In this document: piece by piece, positions 46,945 to 54,298 of the stretch
How the letters are laid out: the number at the start of each line of letters is the position of its first letter
Numbering within the stretch: the first letter of the stretch is position 1
Assembly: GCF_019297835.1 (NCBI RefSeq)
Contig: NZ_CP079203.1
Location: 2,780,501-2,844,500 of the forward strand
Direction of reading: 5' to 3'
Origin: Sphingomonas sanguinis
GTDB taxonomy: Bacteria; Pseudomonadota; Alphaproteobacteria; Sphingomonadales; Sphingomonadaceae
Length of the DNA stretch: 64,000 nucleotides
Notes under the pieces: model-generated
Seen by the model: only the letters and a program-made list of their open reading frames with translations
What the model was told of the DNA's origin: nothing
Databases searched by the model: none
Translations under genes and position numbers: made by a program

Positions 46945-47307
46945 GTGACAAGAAAGGTGCTCGTTGTCGAGGACAACGAACTCAATCTGAAACTCTTCTG
47001 CGACCTGCTGCGCGTGCACGGCTTCATCGCCGAGCCGGTGCGCGATGGGCGCGAAGCGGTGGCGCGCGCGCGGGAGGTTCAGCCCGACCTCATCATCATG
47101 GACATCCAGATGCCGCATGTGACCGGATACGAGCTGATCCTGGAGCTGAAGGCCGACGAGGAGCTGCGGCGCATCCCGGTGATGGCGGTGACCGCCTATG
47201 CGGGGCGCGACGACGAGGACCGTATCCGCGCGGCGGGGGCGGATTCCTACGTGTCCAAGCCGATCAGCCTGATGCGCTTCATGGAGGCGGTGAACGCGTT
47301 GTTGTGA
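46945..47307 (+). CDS. divK: Single-domain response regulator, DivK type
   Basis: A 120-residue receiver domain with no output domain: acidic pocket Glu9-Asp10, phosphoacceptor Asp53 in LIIMDIQMPHVTGYE, Thr83 and Lys105 in YVSKPISLM. It resembles DivK, which controls cell-cycle kinases DivJ/PleC in Caulobacter. The start is GTG at 46945 with GGTGGAG upstream. The context with DUF3572 supports the DivK call. No kinase is nearby. Confidence 0.9.
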   Translation: MTRKVLVVEDNELNLKLFCDLLRVHGFIAEPVRDGREAVARAREVQPDLIIMDIQMPHVTGYELILELKADEELRRIPVMAVTAYAGRDDEDRIRAAGADSYVSKPISLMRFMEAVNALL

Positions 47308-47328
47308 GGGGAGCGGTGGTTGGCCCCC

Positions 47329-47424
47329 TACATCCGTTCGCACTGAGCGAAGTCGAAGTGAACGCCCCGAACCCATGCCACGCGCGTCATCCCGTGGCCT
47401 TCGACTTCGCTCAGGCTGAACGGA
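47329..47424. repeat. Intergenic palindromic repeat, family R1 (inverted pair)
   Basis: CCGTTCGCACTGAGCG-AAGTCGAAG at 47335-47359 faces CCTTCGACTTCGCTCAG-GCTGAACGG at 47398-47422, the same subtype as at 39329. Confidence 0.82.
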
Positions 47425-47507
47425 GGGCACAGGCAGTGGTAAATCGGCTGTCTGCTTTGATTGGATAGTAGACGTTACATTACGCGAATTGAGGGCGATA
47501 ATCGGGA

Positions 47508-48008
47508 ATGCCGTCAGTAACATTTCAGCCGATGGTCAGTGATCTGATTGCTGCAAACCGCGCCTATTTTTGGGCGTCATTGCGAACGCGTCGCATGTTG
47601 AGAAGCTACGCAGTTGGCGGTTTCATATTCGGCTTGATGTCAGTCGGGTTTGCTTGGAATGAGCCGGCGGGAGCCAAGGTTATTGCCTTTCTCGGCGGCG
47701 TTCTATTATGGACCTTTTTCCTGGGCATCTTTTTGTCAATAAATTATGTACTTCTTCCTCGGCGTACCCGACGTATATTCGCGCAGCAGAAAAATCTGCA
47801 TAACGAAGTAGCGCTTCAGTGGGGCGATGGGGGCGTATCGTTCCAATCTGAAAAGGGCTCTTCAAAATTCGCTTGGAGTGATTTCATTCGGATAGCTGAG
47901 AATCGAAATGCTATCATACTTCTTCAGAGTGATGCCTTATTCAACTTTATTCCTAAACGAGTGCTGTCTGCCGATGACGTGGCAAGTATAATGGTCCATC
48001 GCACCTGA
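47508..48008 (+). CDS. YcxB-family membrane protein, AT-rich
   Basis: A 166-residue protein: a short cytosolic start, two membrane segments (about 33-50 and 57-82), a basic turn LLPRRTRRIFAQQ and a C-terminal YcxB-like domain (NEVALQWGDGGVSFQSEKG, KFAWSDFIRIAENRNAIILL). Function of the family is unknown. Its base composition is clearly lower in GC than all neighbours, with many T- and A-ending codons, suggesting recent acquisition of this single gene next to an R1 repeat. Confidence 0.75.
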   Translation: MPSVTFQPMVSDLIAANRAYFWASLRTRRMLRSYAVGGFIFGLMSVGFAWNEPAGAKVIAFLGGVLLWTFFLGIFLSINYVLLPRRTRRIFAQQKNLHNEVALQWGDGGVSFQSEKGSSKFAWSDFIRIAENRNAIILLQSDALFNFIPKRVLSADDVASIMVHRT

Positions 48009-48044
48009 TCTGACGGTGGCGTTTCGGAGCTCACCGTCCCGTCC

Positions 48045-48737
48045 TTACCCCTCCGAATCATCCACCACCGCAGCCTTCCGCCCCTTGAACCCCTGAGCCA
48101 CGACGAACCATTCGACCGAACCCTTGCGGCTCGACGGCGGCTTGGCGTGTTTCACGGTGGTGAAGTGGCGTTTCATCTCGGCGACCAGCTGCGAATCGGC
48201 GCCGCCCGCAAAGACCTTCGAGACGAACACCCCGCCCGGCGACAGCACGTCGCAGGCGAAGGCGAAGGCCGTCTCGACCAGCCCCATGGTGCGCAGCGCG
48301 TCGGTCTGCGGGTGGCCGACGGTGTTGGCCGCCATATCGGACATGACGAGGTCGGGCGCGCCGCCCAGCGCTTCCATCAGGCGATCGGGCGCGGCGTCGT
48401 CCATGAAGTCCATCTCGAAGATGGTGACGCCGTCGATCGGGTCGACGGGCAACAGGTCGATGCCGACCACGCTGGCGTTGGGCAGCTTGCGCCGGACCAC
48501 CTGGCTCCAGCCGCCCGGCGCGATGCCGAGATCGATGATCCGCTTCTTGCCGCGCAGGAAGCCGAAGCGTTCGTCCAGCTCGATCAGCTTGTACGCGGCC
48601 CGGCTGCGATACCCCTCCGCCTTGGCGCGGCGGACATAGGGGTCGTTCAGCTGGCGCTCCAGCCAACGGGTGGATTGGGCGGTGCGGTTCCGGGCGGTGC
48701 GCACGCGCTGGTGCAGCCCTGAATTGCCTCTGCTCAC
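48045..48737 (-). CDS. rlmE: 23S rRNA (uridine-2552-2'-O)-methyltransferase
   Basis: SAM-dependent 2'-O-methyltransferase of 23S rRNA (FtsJ/RrmJ), 230 residues. Family segments are LNDPYVRRAKAEGYRSRAAY, KRIIDLGIAPGGWSQVVRRK (SAM site), PDLVMSDMAANTVGH with the catalytic Asp and GGVFVSKVFAGG with the catalytic Lys. The GTG at 48737 overlaps the TGA of the ppx gene, so the long in-frame extension beyond it, antisense-like in character, is not real. An N-terminal basic extension of about 30 residues precedes the core. Confidence 0.94.
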   Translation of the reverse strand: MSRGNSGLHQRVRTARNRTAQSTRWLERQLNDPYVRRAKAEGYRSRAAYKLIELDERFGFLRGKKRIIDLGIAPGGWSQVVRRKLPNASVVGIDLLPVDPIDGVTIFEMDFMDDAAPDRLMEALGGAPDLVMSDMAANTVGHPQTDALRTMGLVETAFAFACDVLSPGGVFVSKVFAGGADSQLVAEMKRHFTTVKHAKPPSSRKGSVEWFVVAQGFKGRKAAVVDDSEG

Positions 48738-49777
48738 GGTCTGGCGATTCCCATCAAACGGCGCAGGATTCCCTCGCGAATCCCACGGTCGGCGATCCCT
48801 AGCCGCTCGGCGGGCCAGAGGTCCAATATCGTCTCCAGGATGGCGCAGCCCGCCACCACCAGATCGGCGCGTTCGGGGCCGATACACGCCACCTTGCCGC
48901 GCGCGGCCAGGCTCTTGCGCGACAGGTCGGCACTGATCGCGCGCATTGCGGACGTCGGCACGATCAGCCCGTCCACGGCGGCGCGGTCGTAATGGCTGAG
49001 CCCCAGATGGACGCTGCCCAAAGTCGTCACCGTGCCGCTGGTGCCGAGCAGCCGGGGGCGCTTCAGGTTCCTGGGCAGGCGCGCGGCAAAGTCGGCGAAG
49101 CTGTCCGCGACGATCCCGCGCATCCGCGCATAGGCGGCCAGCCGCCCCGCCTCGCCCTCGCCGCCGCCCGCGCTCTCGGTCAGCGAGACGACGCCCCAGG
49201 GCGCCGAATGCCAGTCGAGGATGCGCGGGCTGGGGCCATGGGTGTCGACCAGGACCAGCTCGGTCGAGCCGCCGCCGATGTCGAAGATCAGTGCGGGGTC
49301 TTCGCCCGGTTCGATCAGCGCATGACAGCCCAGCACGGCCAGCCGCGCCTCTTCCTCGGCCGAGATGATGTCGAGATGGATGCCCGTCTCGGCCAGCGCG
49401 CGCGCGATGAAGGCGGGGCCGTTGGCGGCGCGGCGGCACGCCTCGGTCGCGACAGCGCGCGACAGCGTGACGTTGCGGCGCTTCAGCTTGTCGGCGCACA
49501 CGCGCAGCGCGGCGATGGTGCGGTCGATCGCGGCGTCGGACAGGCGGCCCGTCGTCGCCAGCCCCTCGCCCAGCCGGACGATTCGCGAAAAGGCGTCGAC
49601 GACCGCAAAGCCGCCGCCCTGCGGCCGCGCGATTAGCAGGCGGCAATTGTTGGTACCCAAGTCGAGCGCGGCATAGGCCTGCGCATCGGACCACCGGCCA
49701 CGCTGGGGCCGGGGGGGTGCCGGACGGGCAGGGGGCTTGGCCTGCCGGTACGGCCTTCGGGTGGGAACATCCCCCAT
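48734..49777 (-). CDS. Ppx/GppA-family phosphatase
   Basis: A 347-residue exopolyphosphatase/guanosine pentaphosphatase family protein with ASKHA fold. The phosphate-1 region is YAALDLGTNNCRLLIA (34-49) and the phosphate-2 region is FDIGGGSTELVLVD. Later motifs are GTSGTVTTLGSVHLGL and ADLVVAGCAILETILDLW. It has only the catalytic domains, without the C-terminal HD-like domain of the long enzymes. The first 30 residues are Pro/Arg-rich. It is coupled to rlmE by a 4-base overlap. Confidence 0.9.
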   Translation of the reverse strand: MGDVPTRRPYRQAKPPARPAPPRPQRGRWSDAQAYAALDLGTNNCRLLIARPQGGGFAVVDAFSRIVRLGEGLATTGRLSDAAIDRTIAALRVCADKLKRRNVTLSRAVATEACRRAANGPAFIARALAETGIHLDIISAEEEARLAVLGCHALIEPGEDPALIFDIGGGSTELVLVDTHGPSPRILDWHSAPWGVVSLTESAGGGEGEAGRLAAYARMRGIVADSFADFAARLPRNLKRPRLLGTSGTVTTLGSVHLGLSHYDRAAVDGLIVPTSAMRAISADLSRKSLAARGKVACIGPERADLVVAGCAILETILDLWPAERLGIADRGIREGILRRLMGIARP

Positions 49778-49903
49778 CGCCGTATCTCGCTTTATTCTGT
49801 TCTATCCGTCACGAACATGAGCGTTCGCCGGTGCTTGAACATCAAGGTAGCGAGTCGGCACCGCCACGACAAGACGCACCGCCGCCCGCGATGCGGAAAT
49901 CGG

Positions 49904-49932
49904 TTGACACCAGTGATTCGCCCGCCTAGAGG
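49904..49932 (+). promoter_or_regulatory. Promoter of tRNA-Gln
   Basis: TTGACA at 49904-49909 matches the -35 consensus. After 17 bases TAGAGG at 49927-49932 serves as -10. The tRNA begins 16 bases downstream. Confidence 0.65.
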
Positions 49933-49947
49933 CACGCCCCTGTTCGA

Positions 49948-50021
49948 TGCCCCGTCGTCTAAAGGTAAGACCACGGACTCTGACTCCGTTAATTGAGGTT
50001 CGAATCCTCACGGGGCATCCA
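49948..50021 (+). tRNA. tRNA-Gln (anticodon CUG), CCA encoded
   Basis: A cloverleaf can be drawn: acceptor TGCCCCG / CGGGGCA, D arm GTCT-AAAGGTA-AGAC, anticodon arm ACGGA-CTCTGAC-TCCGT with CTG, variable TAAT, T arm TGAGG-TTCGAAT-CCTCA, discriminator T at 50018 and CCA at 50019-50021. Everything downstream looks accessory, so the 3' end is a likely integration site. Confidence 0.95.
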
Positions 50022-50132
50022 GATTTTTGTCCTCTGCCAATAAGCAGAGGCCGTGCTGACAATCCTTTTGGCTTCGAAGCAGCCTAGCACACGCCACTGA
50101 CCCTACTCCATCTCGGGCTCGCAAAGGAGCTC

Positions 50133-50867
50133 ATGATGCGAAAGTCAGTCGTTGAAACATGTGCCGCGAGCGCTGAGACTGCCAATCGAGAGGCTTGGCC
50201 GCAAACTGATGGTATTCGACCCGAGGTAGTCGTGCGTCTCGACCTCGTCGGCGACGTCGTCCGCCTGATCCGCGCCATCGAGTGCGGTGGCGAGTCCGTC
50301 GTTGAGGTCGAGGCCTGGCGCAGCTCATATGATAGCCTGGAGCAGGCTGCCGATACGCATGAGGCACTGAGCTCTCGCGAGGACAAATTCTCCTATTGGA
50401 GCGTCGGCGCCCTGGTCTTCGGTCCGGAGTGGGTGACCCAGGCTACGACCGGCATGGTCGAGGAGTTCATCTGGCAGCGTAACCAGGAACGCGAGCGCGT
50501 CGCACGCGAGCTTGAGAAGGAACGCGTCCGACTGGAGGAGGAGCAGGAGGCCGAGACCAGCATCTCCGTCTACTTCCGAGAGAAGAAGGGCACCTACCTC
50601 CTCACCCTCGAGCGCGGTAGCAACGAGGCGGAACCTGTCTGGTCCATCAGCTTCGAAGAATCCTGGGAGCGCGACCGCTTCTGGGACTGGCTCGGCTGGC
50701 AGAGCGAACGCTTCGAGGAGTTCGCCGAGTTCATGCGGGACGGCTCCCGCCTCGATCTCGAACGCAAGCTGCTGCGCGAGATGCTCGTCACGGAGCAGTC
50801 AGTGAAGAAGCAGGGCCTCGGCTCCGGCGGTCGCCGCCCCCTCCGCTTCTGGCGGGGAGAACTCTGA
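50133..50867 (+). CDS. Unknown coiled-coil protein, first gene of the ubiquitin-like operon
   Basis: A 244-residue protein of no recognised family. Residues 1-105 are mixed alpha/beta (IRPEVVVRLDLVGDVVRLIR, FSYWSVGALVFGPEWVTQ). Residues 108-145 form a charged coiled coil (EFIWQRNQERERVARELEKE). Residues 148-215 appear beta-rich then aromatic-helical (YLLTLERGSNEAEPVWSISF, RFWDWLGWQSERFEEFAEF). No protease or nuclease motif is seen. AAAGGAGC precedes the ATG. It starts 111 bases after the tRNA, and its TGA shares bases with the ATG of the next gene. Confidence 0.75.
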   Translation: MMRKSVVETCAASAETANREAWPQTDGIRPEVVVRLDLVGDVVRLIRAIECGGESVVEVEAWRSSYDSLEQAADTHEALSSREDKFSYWSVGALVFGPEWVTQATTGMVEEFIWQRNQERERVARELEKERVRLEEEQEAETSISVYFREKKGTYLLTLERGSNEAEPVWSISFEESWERDRFWDWLGWQSERFEEFAEFMRDGSRLDLERKLLREMLVTEQSVKKQGLGSGGRRPLRFWRGEL

Positions 50868-51829
50868 TGGTCGTCGCTCCGATGGGGCCGAGCATCGCCG
50901 ATGCGCAGCAGCTGATGATCGCGGAGTACCCATCCATGATGGTGGCACATCCCATGGGCGATCACGGCGTACCGCTCGGCCTCGATCGCCCGCTGGCCCT
51001 GTTCGGTGGGGGCCACAGGCTCGCCCCATCCGGGATGCCCTCCGCATTGGGGATCGATCACGTCCCCGGGCTGAGGCAGTTCGTCGCGGAGGCATGTCGG
51101 CGCCGTTCGTTGAGTGGCTTCGACGGCTACCACCAGCCGCCGCTCGCGCTCCTCGGTCAGAACGGCGTCGGCAAGGGCTTCGTGGCCCACTGGATCGCGC
51201 GCAACGCCGGCGTCCCGCTCTTCCGGGTGCCGGTAGGTGCCGACTTCCGCAACGAGCCCTCCGCCGGCCAGGACGTCGAGCGGAGGATCCCGCTGCTGCC
51301 GGTCGTCGCCATGGCTTCCGCCCGCTGCGCCAACCCGCTCATCGTGCTCGAGCTCGACGTCGACAAGCCGATCTCCGACGAAACCGAACGTACCCTCGAG
51401 TCGATGATCGACCCTCGCGTCAACTCGCGGTGGATCGATCGGGATCAGCAGACGATCCTCGACCTGAGCCAAGTCTCGTGGGTCGTCGAGGTGCGGGGCC
51501 GGCGGTTCCCCCACGGCGGAGTGCGGAACCAGGACGAGCCGCCCGTAATCGAGGCCGTCCTTCCACCGCGGCTCGAAACGCTCATCCAGGCCTGGGGCGC
51601 CATGTTCCGCCTCGAAGCGACCCGCGACGTCAGCGATCTTCGCGTGCTGGACGTCGCGATCGAAGTGTGCGCCGCCTCGATGGTGACGGATCCCGAAGCA
51701 GTGGCCGACGTGCATGCCGCTTTGCTGGAGGTCAAAAAGCCCTGGCCCCACCATTCCGCCTTCGGTGACCTCGTCAGCGCAGCGAAGTGGGCGCTCTCCC
51801 GCCATCTCGGCACCGATGATCTTCCATGA
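50867..51829 (+). CDS. Lon-like AAA+ domain protein with degenerate Walker motifs
   Basis: A 320-residue protein. From residue 91 it follows the order of a Lon-protease AAA+ module: LALLGQNGVGKGFVAHWIA (P-loop 97-104, but Gly instead of Thr/Ser after the Lys), NPLIVLELDVDKPISDETER (Walker B region; Lon has LLDEIDK), LESMIDPRVNSRWIDRDQQT (Lon: LLEVLDPEQN) and LDLSQVSWVV (Lon: YDLSKVLFI). There is no Ser-Lys peptidase domain. ATP hydrolysis is doubtful; it may bind a partner or nucleotide only. The similarity is judged by eye. It is translationally coupled to the coiled-coil gene. Confidence 0.6.
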   Translation: MVVAPMGPSIADAQQLMIAEYPSMMVAHPMGDHGVPLGLDRPLALFGGGHRLAPSGMPSALGIDHVPGLRQFVAEACRRRSLSGFDGYHQPPLALLGQNGVGKGFVAHWIARNAGVPLFRVPVGADFRNEPSAGQDVERRIPLLPVVAMASARCANPLIVLELDVDKPISDETERTLESMIDPRVNSRWIDRDQQTILDLSQVSWVVEVRGRRFPHGGVRNQDEPPVIEAVLPPRLETLIQAWGAMFRLEATRDVSDLRVLDVAIEVCAASMVTDPEAVADVHAALLEVKKPWPHHSAFGDLVSAAKWALSRHLGTDDLP

Positions 51830-51913
51830 GCGAATGTCTCCACCGGCAACGTGCTCGGGCTCCGCCTCGGATGCGCGAAGATGACAATCCTCGTCTCAAG
51901 CAAGGAAGCAGAC

Positions 51914-52228
51914 ATGAACTACAGCACCGAACACGACAGCACCGACACGGCTCCCGGCCGTTCGTTGACGGTCGCCGACACGAACGGTGGCGCCCGGAAG
52001 ACGATCGTGGTCAACGGACGCGAGCACGCCTTCGTGGGCGACGAGATCGGGTGCGGCGAACTCGCCCGCCTCGCGTTTCCCGCACTCGGCGTGGGGGGCG
52101 ACAGCGCTCTGACCGTCGCCTACGACAATGGACCCGAGGGCGCCCGCCACGGGCTCCTCGCGAGCGGCCGGACGACCCGAGTGCTCAGCGGGCAGACCTT
52201 CAGCGTCAGCGTCTGTGACAAGTCCTGA
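51914..52228 (+). CDS. Single multiubiquitin-type ubiquitin-like protein
   Basis: A 104-residue protein. Residues 1-25 are polar and flexible. Residues 27-104 fit the bacterial multiubiquitin-domain pattern: KTIVVNGREHAF (first beta hairpin), GDEIGCGELARLAFPALG (helix) and ALTVAYDNGPEG, then GRTTRVLSGQTFSVSVCDKS at the end. The family ends F-x-V-x-x-[TC]-D-K-S, as here. There is one domain instead of tandem copies and no C-terminal diglycine. AAGGAAG lies 6 bases before the ATG. It overlaps the E1/E2 gene by 14 bases, so the modifier and its enzyme are made together. Confidence 0.72.
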   Translation: MNYSTEHDSTDTAPGRSLTVADTNGGARKTIVVNGREHAFVGDEIGCGELARLAFPALGVGGDSALTVAYDNGPEGARHGLLASGRTTRVLSGQTFSVSVCDKS

Positions 52229-53396
52229 TCACGAGGTCCGCCGGCTGACCGAGGAGGGCTATTCGGTGGCCCTCCTCGACGGCACGCTGGTCATCTCGCA
52301 CGTCCCGTACGTGCGGGCGGCGGGCAGTGTCGGCCGCGCAGACCTGCTCGTCCCCCTCGCCATGCAGGGCGGTCGCGTCGTCGCGCCCCGCGAGCACCAG
52401 GCGTGGTGGACCGGCAGCGCGCCGAAGGAGGCCGACGGCGGCCCGCTGAAGGGGGTCTCCATCCAGCACGTCGCCCGCGCGTGCGTCGCAGGCATGCCGC
52501 CGGCTATGATGCTCTGCGGGCGGATACGTGGCCGCGAGTTCCGCGACCATCTCGAGTTCGTGGCGACCTACGTGGCACTCCTCGGCGCACCCGCCGCCGC
52601 CCTGGACCCGAGGGCCACCGCATGCACGCGAAGGAGACCCTTGCCAATGGCGACGGACGTCGGTCCCTTCGCCTATGCGGACACGGCTTCGTCGCGAGCG
52701 GCGCTCGGCGCGGTCAACGCCGCCGTCAAGGGTCAGAGCATCGGCATCATCGGTCTCGGTGGTACCGGCTCTTACGTGCTCGACCTCGTGAGCAAGTGCG
52801 CGGTGGACGCGATCCACCTCTTCGACGATGACGTGTTCGAGCAGCACTCGGCCTTCCGCGCACCCGGTGCCGCGACGATCGACGACCTCCGTAGCCGGTG
52901 CCGGAAGGCCGACCACTACGCATCGGTCTATCGCAGCATCCACCGGCACGTCTTTTCGCACGCGGTGCGGATGGAGCCGGGGACGCTTCCGCTCCTCGAT
53001 CCCCTGGACTTCGTCTTCCTCTGCATTGACGATGCCGAAGCGAAGCCTCCCATCCTGCGACGTCTCGCCGAACGCGGGATACCCTTCGTCGATGTCGGCA
53101 TGGGTCTCCATGCGACTGATCGCGGCGTCGGCGGCGCGGTCAGGACTACACTCGTCGAACCGGGCGATCAGTCGACGGTCAGCCGCATCCCCACCGTCGG
53201 GCACCCTGGTGGAGTCTACGCCACGAACATCCAGACCTGCGAACTCAACGCGCTCAATGCGGCGTTGGCGGTGATCGCGTGGAAGCGGGCGTGCGGCTTC
53301 TACGCGTCCAACCGTCGCGAAGGGAACGGCGTCTACGTCGTCGAGGAGGGAAGGCTGTACGGCGAGGAAGCCGATCCAAAGGGTGGAGAAGCGTGA
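52215..53396 (+). CDS. E2-like/E1 (ThiF) fusion enzyme of a ubiquitin-like system
   Basis: A 393-residue protein. Residues 1-150 match the E2-like region found fused to ThiF in bacterial multiubiquitin operons (DUF6791 type): a long strand pair (VALLDGTLVISHVPYV), then HQAWWTGSAPKEADGGPLK and FVATYVALLGAPAAALDPRA. Cys90 and Cys101 are candidate thioester cysteines. Residues 170-393 are the adenylating domain: IGIIGLGGTGSYVLDLVS (nucleotide loop 180-185), LFDDDVFEQHSAFRAPGA, DFVFLCIDDAEAK and the late IQTCELNALNAALAVIAWKR, with Cys342 as possible E1 cysteine. Start is GTG at 52215. The following ORF overlaps by 4 bases. Confidence 0.75.
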   Translation: MTSPDHEVRRLTEEGYSVALLDGTLVISHVPYVRAAGSVGRADLLVPLAMQGGRVVAPREHQAWWTGSAPKEADGGPLKGVSIQHVARACVAGMPPAMMLCGRIRGREFRDHLEFVATYVALLGAPAAALDPRATACTRRRPLPMATDVGPFAYADTASSRAALGAVNAAVKGQSIGIIGLGGTGSYVLDLVSKCAVDAIHLFDDDVFEQHSAFRAPGAATIDDLRSRCRKADHYASVYRSIHRHVFSHAVRMEPGTLPLLDPLDFVFLCIDDAEAKPPILRRLAERGIPFVDVGMGLHATDRGVGGAVRTTLVEPGDQSTVSRIPTVGHPGGVYATNIQTCELNALNAALAVIAWKRACGFYASNRREGNGVYVVEEGRLYGEEADPKGGEA

Positions 53397-53881
53397 ACAG
53401 ACCGTTGGGCGGTGGCCGCGATGGTCATCACTGGCATCCTGCCGGGTCCGGTCCTCATGGACCGAAGCGGGATCTGGGCCCTGCCGCGCGATACGGATCG
53501 TCTCCGATCTGGGCACGCCCCTTCCTCGATTGGCGGCTGGAGGACCAGTTCACGATGGAAGCGATCGAGATCGCGTCCATCCACGCCGAAGCGGCCGTGC
53601 AGCCCTACCTTGCAGCGCGTAAGGAGCGCCGCTTCGAAGGCGAGTCCGCCGTCGAACTACGGTTCTTCGATATTCGGACGTTCACATCCTTTCGTCGGAT
53701 CCGTTCGGTGATCACGGCGGGAAGGGCGGACGTCTGGTGGCTGGTGCGTCGATGGGGGGTAGCCGGAGGCGATGGGGGCTTGGACGAGGCGATGTGCGCC
53801 GCCGCCGCGCGGTACCTGCTTGCCGACTTCGCCGGCCTGCTGTCGGCTGCGGTCGTGACCCGCATAGGGAAACGTCGGTGA
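53393..53881 (+). CDS. Unknown last gene of the ubiquitin-like operon, possibly frameshifted
   Basis: Two reading frames share the signal. In the frame opened by GTG at 53393 (overlapping the TGA of the E1/E2 gene) the second half is protein-like: FLDWRLEDQFTMEAIEIASI, AAVQPYLAARKERRFEGESA, RADVWWLVRRWGVAGGDGG. Its first 35 residues are Gly/Pro/His-rich and odd. In the other frame, from 53418, the first 33 residues look better (MVITGILPGPVLMDRSGIW, ALPRDTDRL) and then degrade. A single -1 shift near 53510 would join the good parts. So it is either a real 162-residue protein, a short one starting at ATG 53554, or a gene with one frameshift. No family recognised. Confidence 0.45.
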   Translation: MNRPLGGGRDGHHWHPAGSGPHGPKRDLGPAARYGSSPIWARPFLDWRLEDQFTMEAIEIASIHAEAAVQPYLAARKERRFEGESAVELRFFDIRTFTSFRRIRSVITAGRADVWWLVRRWGVAGGDGGLDEAMCAAAARYLLADFAGLLSAAVVTRIGKRR

Positions 53882-54298
53882 GGCCGATCGTACGCGAGCC
53901 TTGCGAAGAACGCGCCGTCGCACGTCGCGATGGAGGACCGTGCATGTGCGAGCCCGCCCGCCCGAACCAAGTGGCCATATGCTTGAAGATGCTGCCTCAC
54001 GATCGTGCGAGCCTCGCGACGCCTGGGAGGAGGGGCCTCTTGGTCGAGTGATCCGAGACGAGCCATAGGACCGGCCCAGAAGGGATGGAGGTGCAGGAGA
54101 TGACGGGCGGCCGTCAGTCGAAATGTGGAGGTACCAGATCCGTTGGAGGAACAAGTCATGCCAGTACAAGATCCGATCGCGAACCACCCGATCGAACAAC
54201 GCGGCGTGGCGACGTGGAAGTGGCTGAAGGCAAGGATCAACTTCTGCGCCGTCGCCCTGCTGGCGACCTCTTCCGCGCCGGTATGCTCCATGCCGCTA
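53882..54298. other. No gene seen (417 bases)
   Basis: Neither strand gives an ORF with convincing codon use or a ribosome-binding site. The stretch separates the ubiquitin-like operon from a small convergent membrane-protein gene. No repeat, tRNA, att-like duplicate or terminator stem with a T run was found. Confidence 0.4.

Noticed and set aside
48045..49694. RlmE frame extended to 549 residues
   Set aside because: The extra part is the wrong frame of the ppx gene; the GTG at 48737 overlapping TGA fits the usual coupling.
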